Part shown: piece by piece, positions 33,546-45,300 of the stretch | How the letters are laid out: every line of letters starts with the position of its first letter | Numbering within the stretch: the stretch's first letter is position 1 | Source: Corydoras sp. C115 | Lineage: Eukaryota; Chordata; Actinopteri; Siluriformes; Callichthyidae | Length of the DNA stretch: 64,000 nucleotides | Direction: 5' to 3' | Assembly (NCBI GenBank): GCA_019802505.1 | Contig: JAFMOC010000003.1 | Coordinates: forward strand, 6,022,001-6,086,000 | Notes under the pieces: model-generated | The model's input: the letters and a program-made list of their open reading frames with translations, nothing else | What the model was told of the DNA's origin: nothing | Database searches by the model: none | Position numbers and translations under genes: made by a program

Positions 33546-34817
33546 TATAGCTACATTTTCATGTCCTTGGAAACTATAACTGAAGAATTATTACAATGGA
33601 TCTTTTAAAGGTATCTAAAAGGATCAACAAGAAATATGTTAGATTCTGGTCACTATAGAAACTACCAGGTCTATTAAAGGTGCAATCCTGACATCTTTGT
33701 ACCAGGATAATTTATTTTGGGGTGTAGTAAGAGAAAACCATACTGAAATTCCTTGAAAAAAAAAAAACATCTTACAAACTCTTTTAATCAAATTATTTGT
33801 GTGTGTTTACTGATAGAATATGTGTTGAGGTCTCATCTTCTAACAGGCCAAAAATGCTGTTAAATTCTAAGATACAATCTTCTTGCTTGTACTCCATTTT
33901 TTAATCTCCTACAACTACACTCCTCTTCAATATGTGAGCGGAGGCGAGGTGAGGCAACCTCCATCTGTCCATTATAATAAGTGATGCTGGTGAAAAATAT
34001 TCTCCACCCCCATCACACATAATTACACAAAAACACAGTGTATCATAAACTGCATGATGACGATTTGTCCTCTCAACCAGATATAAAACCTGCATTGTCT
34101 TTAGCTTGTAAGTTTGGATCTTTTTATATATATGCAAAAGTTGTACATAAAACTTAAGCACTTGCTCTTTATATTACTTAACATTTCAAATAATTACATT
34201 ATATTTAATCAGTTGATCCAAAATAGTGTACACTTATCTGGTTTGCAGATCAGGCATAGTGCATTGGCTTGCTTACTTGGCATTAATGAGTGGTATTCAG
34301 ATAAGTTTAGAAATAGTATGCAGTCAGAAACTGAGATGCACATTATTAATTCCAGAATTGTAAATCTTACGAAATACTAGTTACTCGACCTGGCTTTGCC
34401 CTGACTTGTGATAACACTTCATGCAAATGGTGTAGGCATTAATTTACCTGTAATTGGTCACATCTTGCTGTTTTTTTTTATATATAAACTTTATGTAACT
34501 AACTGCACCAATAAAACAGCTATCTGCCAAAGTCACACTTCACCAGGCTCTTAAAGGGAATAACAAGTGACACACTGATTGGTTAATTGCACATGACACC
34601 CAAAACACAAAAAGTGCAAAGACATACTGACATGCTCTAAATCAAGCTGCAGGGTGCGCAATTGACAGCTTGCTAAAGATTGCTAAAATTAAGTTCCTTG
34701 AGCTCAGTTGTAATGTGTATAAAAACCTTGTGTATAAAAAAATTTTGTAGTAATGGAAGCAACGGTGTTAATTTGTATAGGAAACACAGACTTTTGACTT
34801 TATATATGCATGTATGT

Positions 34818-34821
<4 letters not shown>
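33546..34821 (-). other. brinp1 intron, no gene seen
   Basis: AT-rich sequence without recognised features. Confidence 0.5.

Positions 34822-34882
<61 letters not shown>
34822..34882. repeat. (TA)n microsatellite
   Basis: TA tract of about 60 bases, flanked by interrupted TACATA-rich sequence. Confidence 0.97.
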
Positions 34883-34888
<6 letters not shown>

Positions 34889-34914
34889 TAAATATATATA
34901 CATATATGTGTTAA

Positions 34915-35085
34915 AGCTAGCTCCTGTGCTTAATTAAGTCCTGTCTCCGGTCCTCATTCATACCCACCCCTCGTTACATTGGTTCTGAAACCCAGGACAG
35001 ATAGGGATGAACGTGGGAGGCGACGTGACCTTCGAGTTTCACAGGCATGTTCTTCAGCGGGGGTGCACGCCCTGGCCCAATTTTT
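34915..35085 (+). mobile_element. LTR end with primer-binding-site remnant
   Basis: A T/C-rich block ends CCCTCGTTACA. It is followed at once by TTGGTTCTGAAACCCAGGAC, a decayed form of the TGGTGCCGAAACCCGGGA-type primer site of LTR retroelements. The next 100 bases would be the leader. Nothing coding follows; a SINE fragment takes over at 35088. Confidence 0.5.
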
Positions 35086-35087
35086 CA

Positions 35088-35240
35088 GCTTAACTACTCT
35101 AAATTGCCCCATATAGTGTGTGTTTGTCGGTGTGTGTCTGTGTGAGTGAGTATGTGCTCAGTAATGGATTGGTGCTCTGTCCTGGGTGTACCTGCCCAGC
35201 GCCCAAAATGTTCTCCTTCCTAGCTAGGCATGGGGAACCC
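35088..35240 (+). mobile_element. SINE fragment (3' half)
   Basis: Starts in the middle of the SINE body (CTAAATTGCCCCATATAG) and ends in the GGCATGGGGAACCC block. The tRNA-like head is absent. Confidence 0.8.
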
Positions 35241-37228
35241 AAGATGAATTCTTACTGTCCAGCATGACATGACAGTTGCTGTTGAAGAACTTTAGATACA
35301 TAAGAGGACACCACAGGAGAACAAATATTAGGATTCGTATTAAAACAATTGTAAAAGAATCCATTCATTAATACCTCATAGCACATAACATTCCTACCAC
35401 CAAACCAGCATCTCTGGAAGGCACATGAAGCCCAAACTAAAAGCTTTTATCAGGATGTATGCCACTCTTACTAGCACACTGCTGTGCAGTGTCATACTTA
35501 AAAGAGCTTGCACATCTACTCTAAATAACATTAAAAAGTCAAGATCATAAATGATAGGGCACATACGGAATTATGAACATGTCAAGGATCCTGCACACCT
35601 TCAAGCTGCTTCAAGAAAGGAGTTTGCCCTGCATTGGTCAAAACCTGTACTGTCTTAGCCAAATGCAGTGGACATGTTTGCTATACATGATAAAGTAATG
35701 ACCCAGTGTTGAGCTCATAACAATTTTAGCCTAAATATATATGCTTAGTACCATAGCAATCGGCATCAGGTGCACAGGCACCTGTGAATGTTACATCATC
35801 ACATTGTTTATTTTTTATTAATTGTCTTGGGTTTGTTGTTGAGTCATCCATATTTTTCCCCCTCTCCTTCACTATTAAAGACCCAGCAATACTGCCTTCA
35901 GATATAGTCCACTTGGCTCCGCTTGAATTAACTCTGCTGCGGTGGAACTTTTATACAAAATTCATCACACACAAAGATAACACTTTCTATTAGTAATCTG
36001 AAAAGATAATTTCTTTCATTTGTGAAATATGTTTAGTACTTGTCTGTTCTGTTCAATGCTGTAGGCTGTCTTGGTGAAAAACCTAGTCTAATCAGCAAAT
36101 CTGCCTTTAATACGCTGCTTATCTTTTCACTTTAGGAAGACATAAACCTCAGGGCTCATCTGGCATTGTGATGGCCATTATTTGTAGGCTAATGCTACTG
36201 ACAAATATGAGGGAAGAGTAGTCATGCATACCTTCACATAGATCTCAATATAGGTTCATTTATTGGTACTAAATAAAATGTCAGGACAAAGGTATGCAAG
36301 TTTTGTTCATACTATACTTTAATACAATAAGAAATGTTCACTCGCAAGTAGATTTAATGCATAGCCAGTATTTTAAAATAAAAATTAAGCAGAGACGTGC
36401 CACACAATAAAAAAAAGAAATCTCACATTATTAGTTGCATATGGAACAATTAAGTCTATGGCTGTATTTCAAAAACGAATGTTAGCTGTATCATATACAA
36501 TTAAATATATGTGGACACATTAATGTCACAGCTCTTGAGTATATGGGGCCATTAAAGTTAATCTCCAATTCCAAAAATGACTTTATACTGCACATTGGAA
36601 CAAAACTGCTGGGACATGCTCCACTCAAACAGCTGTAGGTTAAAAGCAAACAGATTACATGATTTAAAAATAAATAATTAAAATCTGAATTATTGTAAAC
36701 AATATTAAACACACATTTAACTAATAGGGTCCTATCTTACACCCTGCGCAAGGCACATAGTTCATTTAAATAGCAACAGTATTATCATCACAGGCGTGTG
36801 TCCAAAGCTATTAAATAACTTTGCATTTGTACAAAGAATGCATAGACATACTCTACACTATACTGTATGCTTTCCATTTACAGTAAAATGGAATACCTAA
36901 TGGAGCAGCGCATTGAGTTCAGGTAACTGCACTGTTTAAAGAGCAATCTGCCAAACTCTTTCTAAAGATTGCTAAAATAGGTCTGTGAAAGACTATTCGG
37001 TTGTTCACGATGACAAAACCCTGTAAATTTAAAATGTCCAATGCTGAACTAACATATGCCTAAGCTTAACTGGCAAATAAGGAAACAACTTCGATGTAGT
37101 AGTATTAAACACAATAGAATATTTTTATCAGACTAAATAAATAACCATGTCAAAAGTATATACACAGACAGAGTATATACACATGGTCATATCACCATAG
37201 ACTGCACACTGTCCACAAAAACATTATG
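35241..37228 (-). other. brinp1 intron, no gene seen
   Basis: AT-rich. An LTR-like TTCACTATTAAAGACCCAG near 35869 may be an old polyadenylation region, too weak to call. Confidence 0.45.
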
Positions 37229-37537
37229 TCATGTTAACAAATGCATTATTTTAATTGAGTTAAAATGCTCATTTTCCTTATCAGTTTGTGGGCTGCAGCT
37301 GCTAATGCTGTGGCTAGAGTATCCGCTGACAGAACTCAGCTTCTTAACAGCTGCCTGTTTTTCTCTTGGGCTTTCATCGGCACATGGAAGTGACACTCTT
37401 GTTCTTCTAGCACCACCAGGAGGTCTTATGCCTGATCTTGCTGCATGCTTAGCAAAGCATGGGTGAGGCAGTTTTGTGGTTATATAACTGTACAGGCTGA
37501 CTTCACAGCTGGAATTGTGCAGCAAAAGAACTATCAA
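37229..37537 (-). other. Coding-like ORF of unknown identity
   Basis: A 102-codon minus-strand ORF whose central part (RPPGGARRTRVSLPCADES, REKQAAVKKLSSVSGYSS, SPQTDKENE) has a low-complexity, serine/basic composition typical of real disordered protein. The local GC content is higher than in the intron around it. No domain is recognised. A donor is not obvious, so it could be an exon remnant, a processed-pseudogene piece or chance. Confidence 0.3.
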
Positions 37538-37789
37538 GTATGCTGCTTTATTACATTTTACAAAAAGTAAAACCTATTCCAAACCTTAAGAAGCAGTGTG
37601 TCAGTAGTGACATGAATGGAAGGTGGAACTAAAGAAGAAGGAAGTATCTCAATTCCTGCAGTATTGGCAACTATATGACTTTATCTCTATATTACAGTAA
37701 GTGACTTTCCAGACTTTCTAGTCTTACTTTTTACAAAAACAACCAGCGACAAATCAAATTACATTTCCTGGTGTTAGTGGAGACTTTTG

Positions 37790-37965
37790 GGGACTCTAAG
37801 ATGAACACACATTTTCATCTAAGATGAACTTCAGCATCTGCAGCGGGTGCTGCAGCGGGTGCTGCAGTGAGCCTCGGTCCACAACATTCACAGTGCTCAG
37901 TCTTACAGCCAGAGCAGACCCATATCTTTCCACTTCCACACTGCAACTGACCTGCGCATGGTCAA
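37790..37965 (-). other. Second coding-like block, unknown identity
   Basis: On the minus strand one frame reads STSIDHAQVSCSVEVERYGS, then ALAVRLSTVNVVDRGS, then LQHPLQHPLQMLKFILDEN, open for about 60 codons. A 12-base tandem duplication (CTGCAGCACCCG in this sense) makes the LQHP repeat. It lies about 300 bases upstream, in the same sense, of the block at 37229-37537, so both might be parts of one decayed gene copy. Confidence 0.25.
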
Positions 37966-39143
37966 TGCTGGTGCTGAGCCAGCACCTTATTTACAGAGCA
38001 GGATGTAAATGCCTCTTTAGTGTGTCACAAAAATCTGCCATAAACTTAAATCTAAGTTTATGTTACATGGTCTCAGTTACTCACCTTATCGACTACCTAG
38101 TCTGTTGCTTACTTTAAGTTAAGTTAATTTAGTGAAAGTTTATTTGTAGTTCTAACATATTTAGGGTGATTTTTTACTATTTTTTTTCTCTCCCACAATG
38201 TTATTTCTTTATTCTACAGCATCAAATACACATTTATGCAAATTAGTCAATGGCATTACTTAGGTACTTCTAGCAATTTTTAGGATAGCCAATAGGTAAT
38301 TTTCTTACTGAGGAGTTGGTAACAGTGCTTAACTGCTTTGTCTTGTGAGCAGAGACACATGTTTGCAAGTGCATTTTAAAAGCACACACACATTCACACA
38401 CAGCATATAACTTTGAGTATTCCTTGAGTATTCAATAAATCCAATTTTGAGTTGATCCCATGCTAATAAAGACATGTCCACATGATTTCATGAGATTTTA
38501 TAAGTCATTTTGATTGAGGTAGCTGAACCAAGATACAGTATGAAGTGTGGTTGATGCTGCAGAGAAGTGCACCAGGTGGTGAAAAAACTACCTGCCACCG
38601 AGATGGCCACACCTGTAGGCTGGCAGACTTGGCATTTAAAAAGTGCCATGTGGATGTAGCAGTTCACAGGGAGAGGGGTGTTATAGTCATGTTTTTGGAG
38701 CAATTTGGGAGTGAGTGTGCACCCAAATTTGGGAGTGAGTGTGCTCTTTCGTTTTTTTTTAAAACCTTCAGGTCATGCTCTTTCCTTTCAGTTTTGCTTT
38801 GTTCCAAACCTCTATATTAGTTCTGTGTTTGCAATGACTGTTGCTGTAGTTCCAGCTTTGGCTTATATTTTCCATATATGAATATGAATATATGAGTTCG
38901 CTTGTTCTTGTGTACATTAAATGTCTTCATTGGTTAATTCAGACTGACTGACCTGGTCTTTTACTGACACCCAGTGGCAAAATGTGACGACATCTTGGTA
39001 TCACAGTCTTAGTAATACATTCCACATTATGTTTTTTAGCTAACGATTATTGGAAACAACATATTTTCAGAACAACATGTACCTGTCTGTGGTATGTATG
39101 GAAGTACCTATTCAGAATACTTATGTATTAATATAAATACACT
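37966..39143 (-). other. brinp1 intron, no gene seen
   Basis: AT-rich. A small direct repeat (TTTGGGAGTGAGTGTGC twice, 38703-38742) is present. Nothing else recognised. Confidence 0.5.
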
Positions 39144-39154
39144 AAAATGGTGTT

Positions 39155-39509
39155 AAGGGCGGCACGGTGGCTTAGTGGTTAGCACGTTCGCCTCTCAGCA
39201 CTAGGGATTCCCGGTTCGAATCCCAATCTGGATGGAGTTTCCATGTTCTCCCCGTGTCTGTGCGGGTTTCCTCCGGGTTCTCCGGTTTCCTCCCACATTC
39301 CAAAAACATGGATCAAGTCAACTGAGTTCTCCAAATTGCCCCGTATAGAGTGTGTCTGTGTGAGTGAGTGTGTGCCCAGTGATAGATTGGCGCTGTGTCC
39401 TGGGTGTATCTGCCCAGCGCCCGGAACGTTCTCCCCTGGATGGGCATGGGGAACCCCACCGCGACCCTTATATAGGATAAAGCGGAAGATAATGGATGAA
39501 TGAATGAAT
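39155..39509 (+). mobile_element. Full-length tRNA-derived SINE with perfect target duplication
   Basis: GGGCGGCACGGTGGCTTAG, B box GGTTCGAATCC, full body and (ATGA)n tail. AAAATGGTGTT lies at 39144-39154 and 39510-39520 without mismatch. Confidence 0.96.
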
Positions 39510-39748
39510 AAAATGGTGTTCATTCATTGATCATCATGATCAGTCAATGACAACTGCAGTTAATGGCTACCCATACGAGTTGCTAATTAATAAATGCCTC
39601 TTCAGCATGCATGAGCTGAGTATCACAGAAAGCGCTACATGGTGTCAAATCAGATTTTAATATTAAAAGTGAACATGTGCTGTGCTATAATATGCAAGAA
39701 AAATACTGTATTATTTCATATTCTAAATATTTATAATGATAATTATAT

Positions 39749-40612
39749 GGGTGTAGTAGCTCAGTGATTAGAGTATTTAATTATCAATCTAAAGGTTTTG
39801 GGTTCACTGAAGTCATCAATGTGGGTCCTTGAGCAAGACCCATAACCCTTATTGGGTAGGGCTGCAACTAACGATTATTTTTCAGATTAATCGATGAATC
39901 GGAGAAATAAAAACATTTTTCCAAGTCTTTACATTTACATTTAGTCATTTAGCTGATGCTTTTATCCAAAGCAACTTAATATAAACTTAACCGAAATATA
40001 AAGTAACACACGTTCTCCATCACTATTATTATCCAGAACAACCAAAAACAGAATGAAGTGTGCTCTGTCAGTCTCATAGCGTTACGTTGATTCACTTCAA
40101 AACTAAAGAAACTCTGGATATTGTAGTGATTTACTCTGCTGTTGAGCTTCATCCTCATCGGTGACTCCAACATGTTTAGTTTCAGGTTGTGGATCATCAC
40201 GTGGTGCTCCGTGCAGGTCAAATAATTTTCACCGAGCTTGCATTTTCCACGTTCTTTATTTGTGTGAAGCGTGAAGCCCCGCAGTTTTGATGATTTTAAA
40301 TGGAGTTTTTTTCTGCATTGGCTGTGTTTCATTTGTACGATTTATCAACTTGTTTTGCAGATTCCACTCGTTCTGTTTAACCCGCTATTTTTTTTTCCAG
40401 CGTTGTTGAAGCGCTGCAGGTGACGTAAGCGGTTACGACATTGCGAGTAACGTGGGAATCGTGCGACCCAACAACTTTGCACAATCGAATTTATCGATTT
40501 GTTGTTGCAGCCCTATTATTGGGTCCTGTATGTAACCCTGTGTTCTGACCCAAACCAAGTTGGGATACTTGTAAGTCACTTTGAATAAAAGCTGTCTGCT
40601 AATTGACAAATT
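39749..40612 (+). mobile_element. AFC-like SINE split by a hAT element
   Basis: The 5' part (39749-39856) has TAGCTCAGTG (A box) and GGTCCTTGAGCAAGACCC. The 3' part (40516-40612) resumes with GGGTCCTGTATGTAACCCTG and the tail TTGAATAAAAGCTGTCTGC. The two halves join exactly if the hAT element and one copy of its 8-base duplication are removed. Confidence 0.88.
39857..40515. mobile_element. Non-autonomous hAT element, complete ends and target duplication
   Basis: Terminal repeats are TAGGGCTGCAAC and GTTGCAGCCCTA (12 bases, perfect). Target duplications are TTATTGGG at 39849-39856 and 40516-40523. At 659 bases it has no transposase. It shares end regions and an internal CATTTAGTCATTTAGC piece with the longer relative at 56647-58154. 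The 118-codon ORF on the minus strand inside it is not recognised. Confidence 0.93.
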
Positions 40613-42093
40613 TTTTTGTTCAGTTGCTATGTATTTTCTTAGACACCCCTACATTACCAGCTTGGAGATTACAAGCTAATATTACAGACAGTTGCTCATT
40701 TGTTGTTGCACATTTTTTATTATTCAGTCTATAATCCTTCATCAGTACTCACAGGATGCTGCAGTCCAGCAGTGACACTGAGGTATTTAAAACCTGTCTC
40801 TTTTCTCTCTTCTCTCTTGCTCTCACTATGTTTGATCCAGTTATATCAGCACATCACATATCGACTCACCACATCATTGTAATTCATAGCTATGGTAAAA
40901 GCAGACGGCAGTAAGGAGTGAAGATGTGCTTTACTGACTTTTGTGGTAATTGGTTAACCTTGAGAGTTTCATCTCTTCAGTAATTAGTGGTCTTCCTGCT
41001 TGCAATTATCCAAGATCTCACCATGTTGCATAGTAATGCAAAACTGAGAGTGTAGCATGACATAATTTTCCTTCCCTGCCAGGAGTCTTCTGCTTAGCTG
41101 GTGAGATTCCATGCGGTGTGAACAGATAATAGCTTGTCTGCCTGCCCACCCACCTCTGCCTGCCTACTTGCCCAAGTTCTCTCCTTCATTCCAACGTTTT
41201 GACTTTTGCTCTGTAAAACATCCACCAATGATTTTTAGTAAGGCAATTAGTAATTGCATATCCCCATTAATTTCTAGATTTGAGCTGGGTCCTTTTCTTT
41301 TAGTTACCAACTTTTGTCTTAATTAGGATCTTACATCAAAGCCATTCAAGTTATTTAGCGTTTACATGTAGAAAGAGCATGTCAAGCCAATGTGGCAATC
41401 TACATATCAGCAATTTGTAAATAAAATAAATATTACAATTAACAGTGCCACCCTACTCATAGCATGTTTATATAAATTAATATTTACAGTATATTACAAA
41501 GTATAAAACAGCCATACTTCTGAATACATCATCAGAACATGCCTGAAAGTACCACAGTTTAAGTGTTTGGTGCATATCTTAAAAACTATTATTTGTACCT
41601 GGCCAACTCATGGTAAAATTTGCAGTACTGTTATTATGTACATGGTTGTCGGTGCACCCGGCAGTGCTACTGCTGGCAAATTGATGGCCCTGATTTTGAC
41701 CATGGCAGGCCAGTGTAACTCATCTTACATTATGAAAGTGTTTATGGCAACCAACCATGACGGTTCACTCTGTGTTGAGGACAAGATCTGCAGTAAGACA
41801 CTGAGATTAACTAGTCTATGAGGTGTGCATTAAGTCATTGTAGTTCTCGTCATCCAACTAAGTGAGGATTTTGCATTACCATGCATAAATACATCTTGCA
41901 TAAACATGCATTACCAAACCCCATTTATATACTTTATTTTTAAAAAATGCACATTCTGCACACAATGCCAAGCTTAAAGCAATACCTTCAAAAGCATGTG
42001 ACAAATAATATAAAATCCCTTTTGCCACCAGCACATGCTACATACCATACATAATGTATAGCAATACCCTGAATGGCATGTAACCCCAAAAAC
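40613..42093 (-). other. brinp1 intron; template segment and a TAATTA-rich patch
   Basis: 40646-40747 is the likely source of the insertion at 42135. The stretch 40970-41330 is repeat-free, well mixed, and dense in homeodomain-type cores around 41240 (AATTAGTAATTGCATAT). The ORF at 41567-41821 is not recognised. Confidence 0.45.
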
Positions 42094-42283
42094 CAATATC
42101 ATACACCACACGGCACTACACGTTCTCCGTATATCCCCTACATTACCAGCTTGGAGATTACAAGCTAATATTACAGACAGTTGCTCATTTGTTGTTGCAC
42201 ATTTTTTATTATTCAGTCTATAATCCTTCATCAGTAAAAAAACAATATCATACACCACACGGCACTACACGTTCTCCGTATAT
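42094..42283. repeat. Templated insertion between 41-base direct repeats
   Basis: 42094-42134 and 42243-42283 are identical (41 of 41). Between them, 42135-42236 is identical (102 of 102, no gaps) to 40646-40747, followed by six A bases. Confidence 0.95.
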
Positions 42284-44737
42284 GGTAAACAGCTTTAGTA
42301 ACAGCATTTGTAGCACCAACACCAACTTAACAGCCTGGACCAGAATTAAAAATGTCTGTTACAGCATGGGCAGCATCTAGCACAAATATTTTGTGAATTC
42401 ACCAATCAGTGCAAGGAAATCACAAAGAAACCACAGCTTCATGCAATAAACGTAAATACTTTCAGTCCTGGATTAATCATTAATGCAGCATATTATCTTC
42501 TCATGGTACATAACAAGCAAATAAACAAGTGCAAGAGTTTACATCAACAGTTTTTAATTTTCTGCCAAGGAATTTGTTAAAAGATTTTGGGTTGTGTCTG
42601 TCTGTGGCATATTTTGCCTGTTCATTCAGAAGTGCATTAGTGAGGTCTCAGATATTGAATGAAAAAACATAGCACATCCAGAAGTTCATTCCAAAGGTGG
42701 TGTTTGATTGGGTTGAGAACAGGGCTCCTGCAAGTTCTTTAATATCAAACTCATTTCACAATGGACCTTGCATTGCAGTGAGGTACAGTGGTGATGGAGA
42801 GGAACAGGCTCATACCAAAAACGATACCCATTAAGTTTAAAGGATATAACTGTCCAAAATGCAGGACAGGGTGTTTTTATTTGTAAAGTCAATAAAACGA
42901 GGCTAAATAAGACACCTGAATTTAATGAATAATAGCATGGCTCAACACTTTAAATCATGGTTTATGAAAATATCCCACAATAATTCTTTCTTTTCTCACA
43001 CTAAAACATGTATTGCAGGGTAGATATGGCTCTTGATAAGCTCTATGTAAGATACCCTGAATGAGAGAATGTTGTTAATGCAAATTTTATTGGGAATCTA
43101 GCACACTACAATCTATCAACATTTTTTACTCATAATGCAGTAGGGATAGCAACTGTAGGAATTTATTTAAATATCCATAGAAAAAGTTATTTTAATAGCA
43201 GTGACAGAAGTATTATTTTTTTGTGCCCTGATATTTTATTTAATACAATGTGAAGCTTCAGGTAACTAGTCTCTAAAAATACCATAGCAATGGAGTCACT
43301 CTGGAGGCAGGAAAATTGTTCATTGTAGCACTTTTATTAAAATGCTTTTATAAAAACAGTGGATAACAGCTCAGAATAAAAAGCAAGTTGAAAATAGTTG
43401 ACACTAGCTTGAATGAACAGACTTTCAGATACTTACCGAGCTATACCCTTACCGTTTACTTTAACAGTACATACACACACAGCACTGAACACATAAATCA
43501 CAATGGTTTATGCAAATAAGGTCACTAAACCCTAGTCTGACAGCCCATGTGTGGTAACTGGCAGTCTATATACGGCACTACAGTGACAAAAAGTGTTTCT
43601 AGTTTTCTGTTTCAGCCTTGATGCGACATTGCCCCCAAGAGTGACCAAGAATCACTCACCCCCATCGTCACAGGATGGTGACGATGTCTTTAAGGCTGCA
43701 GGGTTATTAGTATTTGCGTAAGGTTTGCTTCTCTTGTTCAGCTAGTGGCAATGAGTACTAAGCTAAACTCAGTAGAATTGGTGATAGCTTTGCTGGACTC
43801 ATTGGCACTGATTTCAGTACCATTGAGGCTGGTGACGCTATTATTGTGAATTATTATTATTGTGAATGACATTGACTGTGGATTTTAATGGGTGTGATCC
43901 ACTGCTATATTCTTAGATGGGTTAAATTCTACTCTTGATTCAGTTACCATATGTTCCAGAACATTCACACATCCTGAATATTTTAGGGTGCGGTTTGAGA
44001 TGAGTGGACTCTGTTTCACAGTTCTATTTCAGACCATCTGCTTACACTCACTCCATTAGATGTTAAAATGTATTTGGCACATTTTTAAACAAATAACTAT
44101 TCAATTTAAGAATCTGTATTTGTTCATACATTTTAAATATAATTTGCTTTTATTTTTTATTTATTACTAAATTAAAATAATAATTCAGTCTTGTCAACTT
44201 CTGTTATTTGCTGCAATGTACTTTTACTTTTATTGTTTTGGTTAATTTTACTTTTTGTAGTCTATTCATCTACAAACTTAGAGCTACAACATTTTTTTTT
44301 CATGTAAAGTTGCTTTGTGACAATTCTTGATTGTACGAAAACACTACAGATAATAATTTTTTATTGTAGGTTATTTTGAAGGTTATATGAGATAAGTGTA
44401 GAATGGTATTTTTGGCAGAATAGAACAGTCCAGCATAAAACCAGTTAATGTTTTTGGTTTAAGTTGTAAAGTCTACAAGCCCACTACAGTGTTTTTCCTC
44501 AGAACAAGGACCATTTTTCCTCAGCCAAAAGATAAAACCTAAAATGTTTGATTATTTTTTTTATTAATATAGTTTTTGCTAAAAATCTTATTTTGAATTA
44601 GGTTGTTAAGCATAAAGTCTTCTGTCATATCCCGCAGTACCAGTATTCGGGCCATGTTTCCTAAACCATTTCTTTTAAAAACTGAGCCTGGCGAATCTTT
44701 GCATGACATGTTATAACATTTCATATAATTATCTTCC
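42284..44737 (-). other. brinp1 intron, no gene seen
   Basis: AT-rich. A weak copy of the GTAAAGTTGCTTTGTGAC repeat lies near 44305-44345. No gene. Confidence 0.5.
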
Positions 44738-44867
44738 TTTTAAATCCTATACTAGGGACTAGGTTCATGGCAGGGTTCCCCATGCCCATCCAAGGAAGAA
44801 CGTTTTAGGCTCTGGGCAAATACATTCAGGACAGGGCACTAATCCATTGCTGAACGCACTTACTCAC

Positions 44868-44869
<2 letters not shown>

Positions 44870-44918
<49 letters not shown>
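44870..44918. repeat. (CA)n microsatellite
   Basis: CA tract of about 48 bases at the place where the SINE body normally has its GT-rich spacer. Confidence 0.97.
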
Positions 44919-45155
44919 ATTACATTTACATTTAGTCATTTAGCAGACGCTTTTTTTTTTTTTTTTTTTTAAGCGACTTACAAATGAGAACATCACAAGT
45001 CAGTAGTATAAATAGCTACACTGTAGAATTATCAAACCTGATCATTATATGATACATTATATGATCCTGGACCCCCCCCCCCCCCTTTTTTTCTACAACA
45101 GGTATTTGTTAAAAAGATGTGTCTTTAGTAGTTTCTTAAAAAATGCCTAGTGACT
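44919..45155 (-). repeat. Interspersed repeat, second copy of the 33.4 kb type
   Basis: ACATTTAGTCATTTAGCAGA, a 19-base T-run, GCGACTTACAAATGAGAAC and GTAGAATTATCAAACCTGAT match 33375-33500. It sits inside an older SINE, so it is the later arrival. Confidence 0.8.
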
Positions 45156-45300
45156 CTGCCTACTACATACACTATATGGGGGCAATTTAAAAAGTGGGAG
45201 GACACCGAAGAACCTGTTGAAAACCGACATGGACACGGGGAGATCATGGAAACTCCAACCAGATTGAGATTCAAACATATAAGTCCCCAAACTCAACATA

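Larger units (their letters stand above)
44738..45300 (-). mobile_element. Old SINE copy split by an interspersed repeat
   Basis: The 3' half (44738-44870) and the 5' half (about 45160-45300, with GACACGGGGAGATCATGG) are minus-strand parts of one diverged SINE. Between them lie a CA microsatellite and the repeat described next. Confidence 0.75.
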
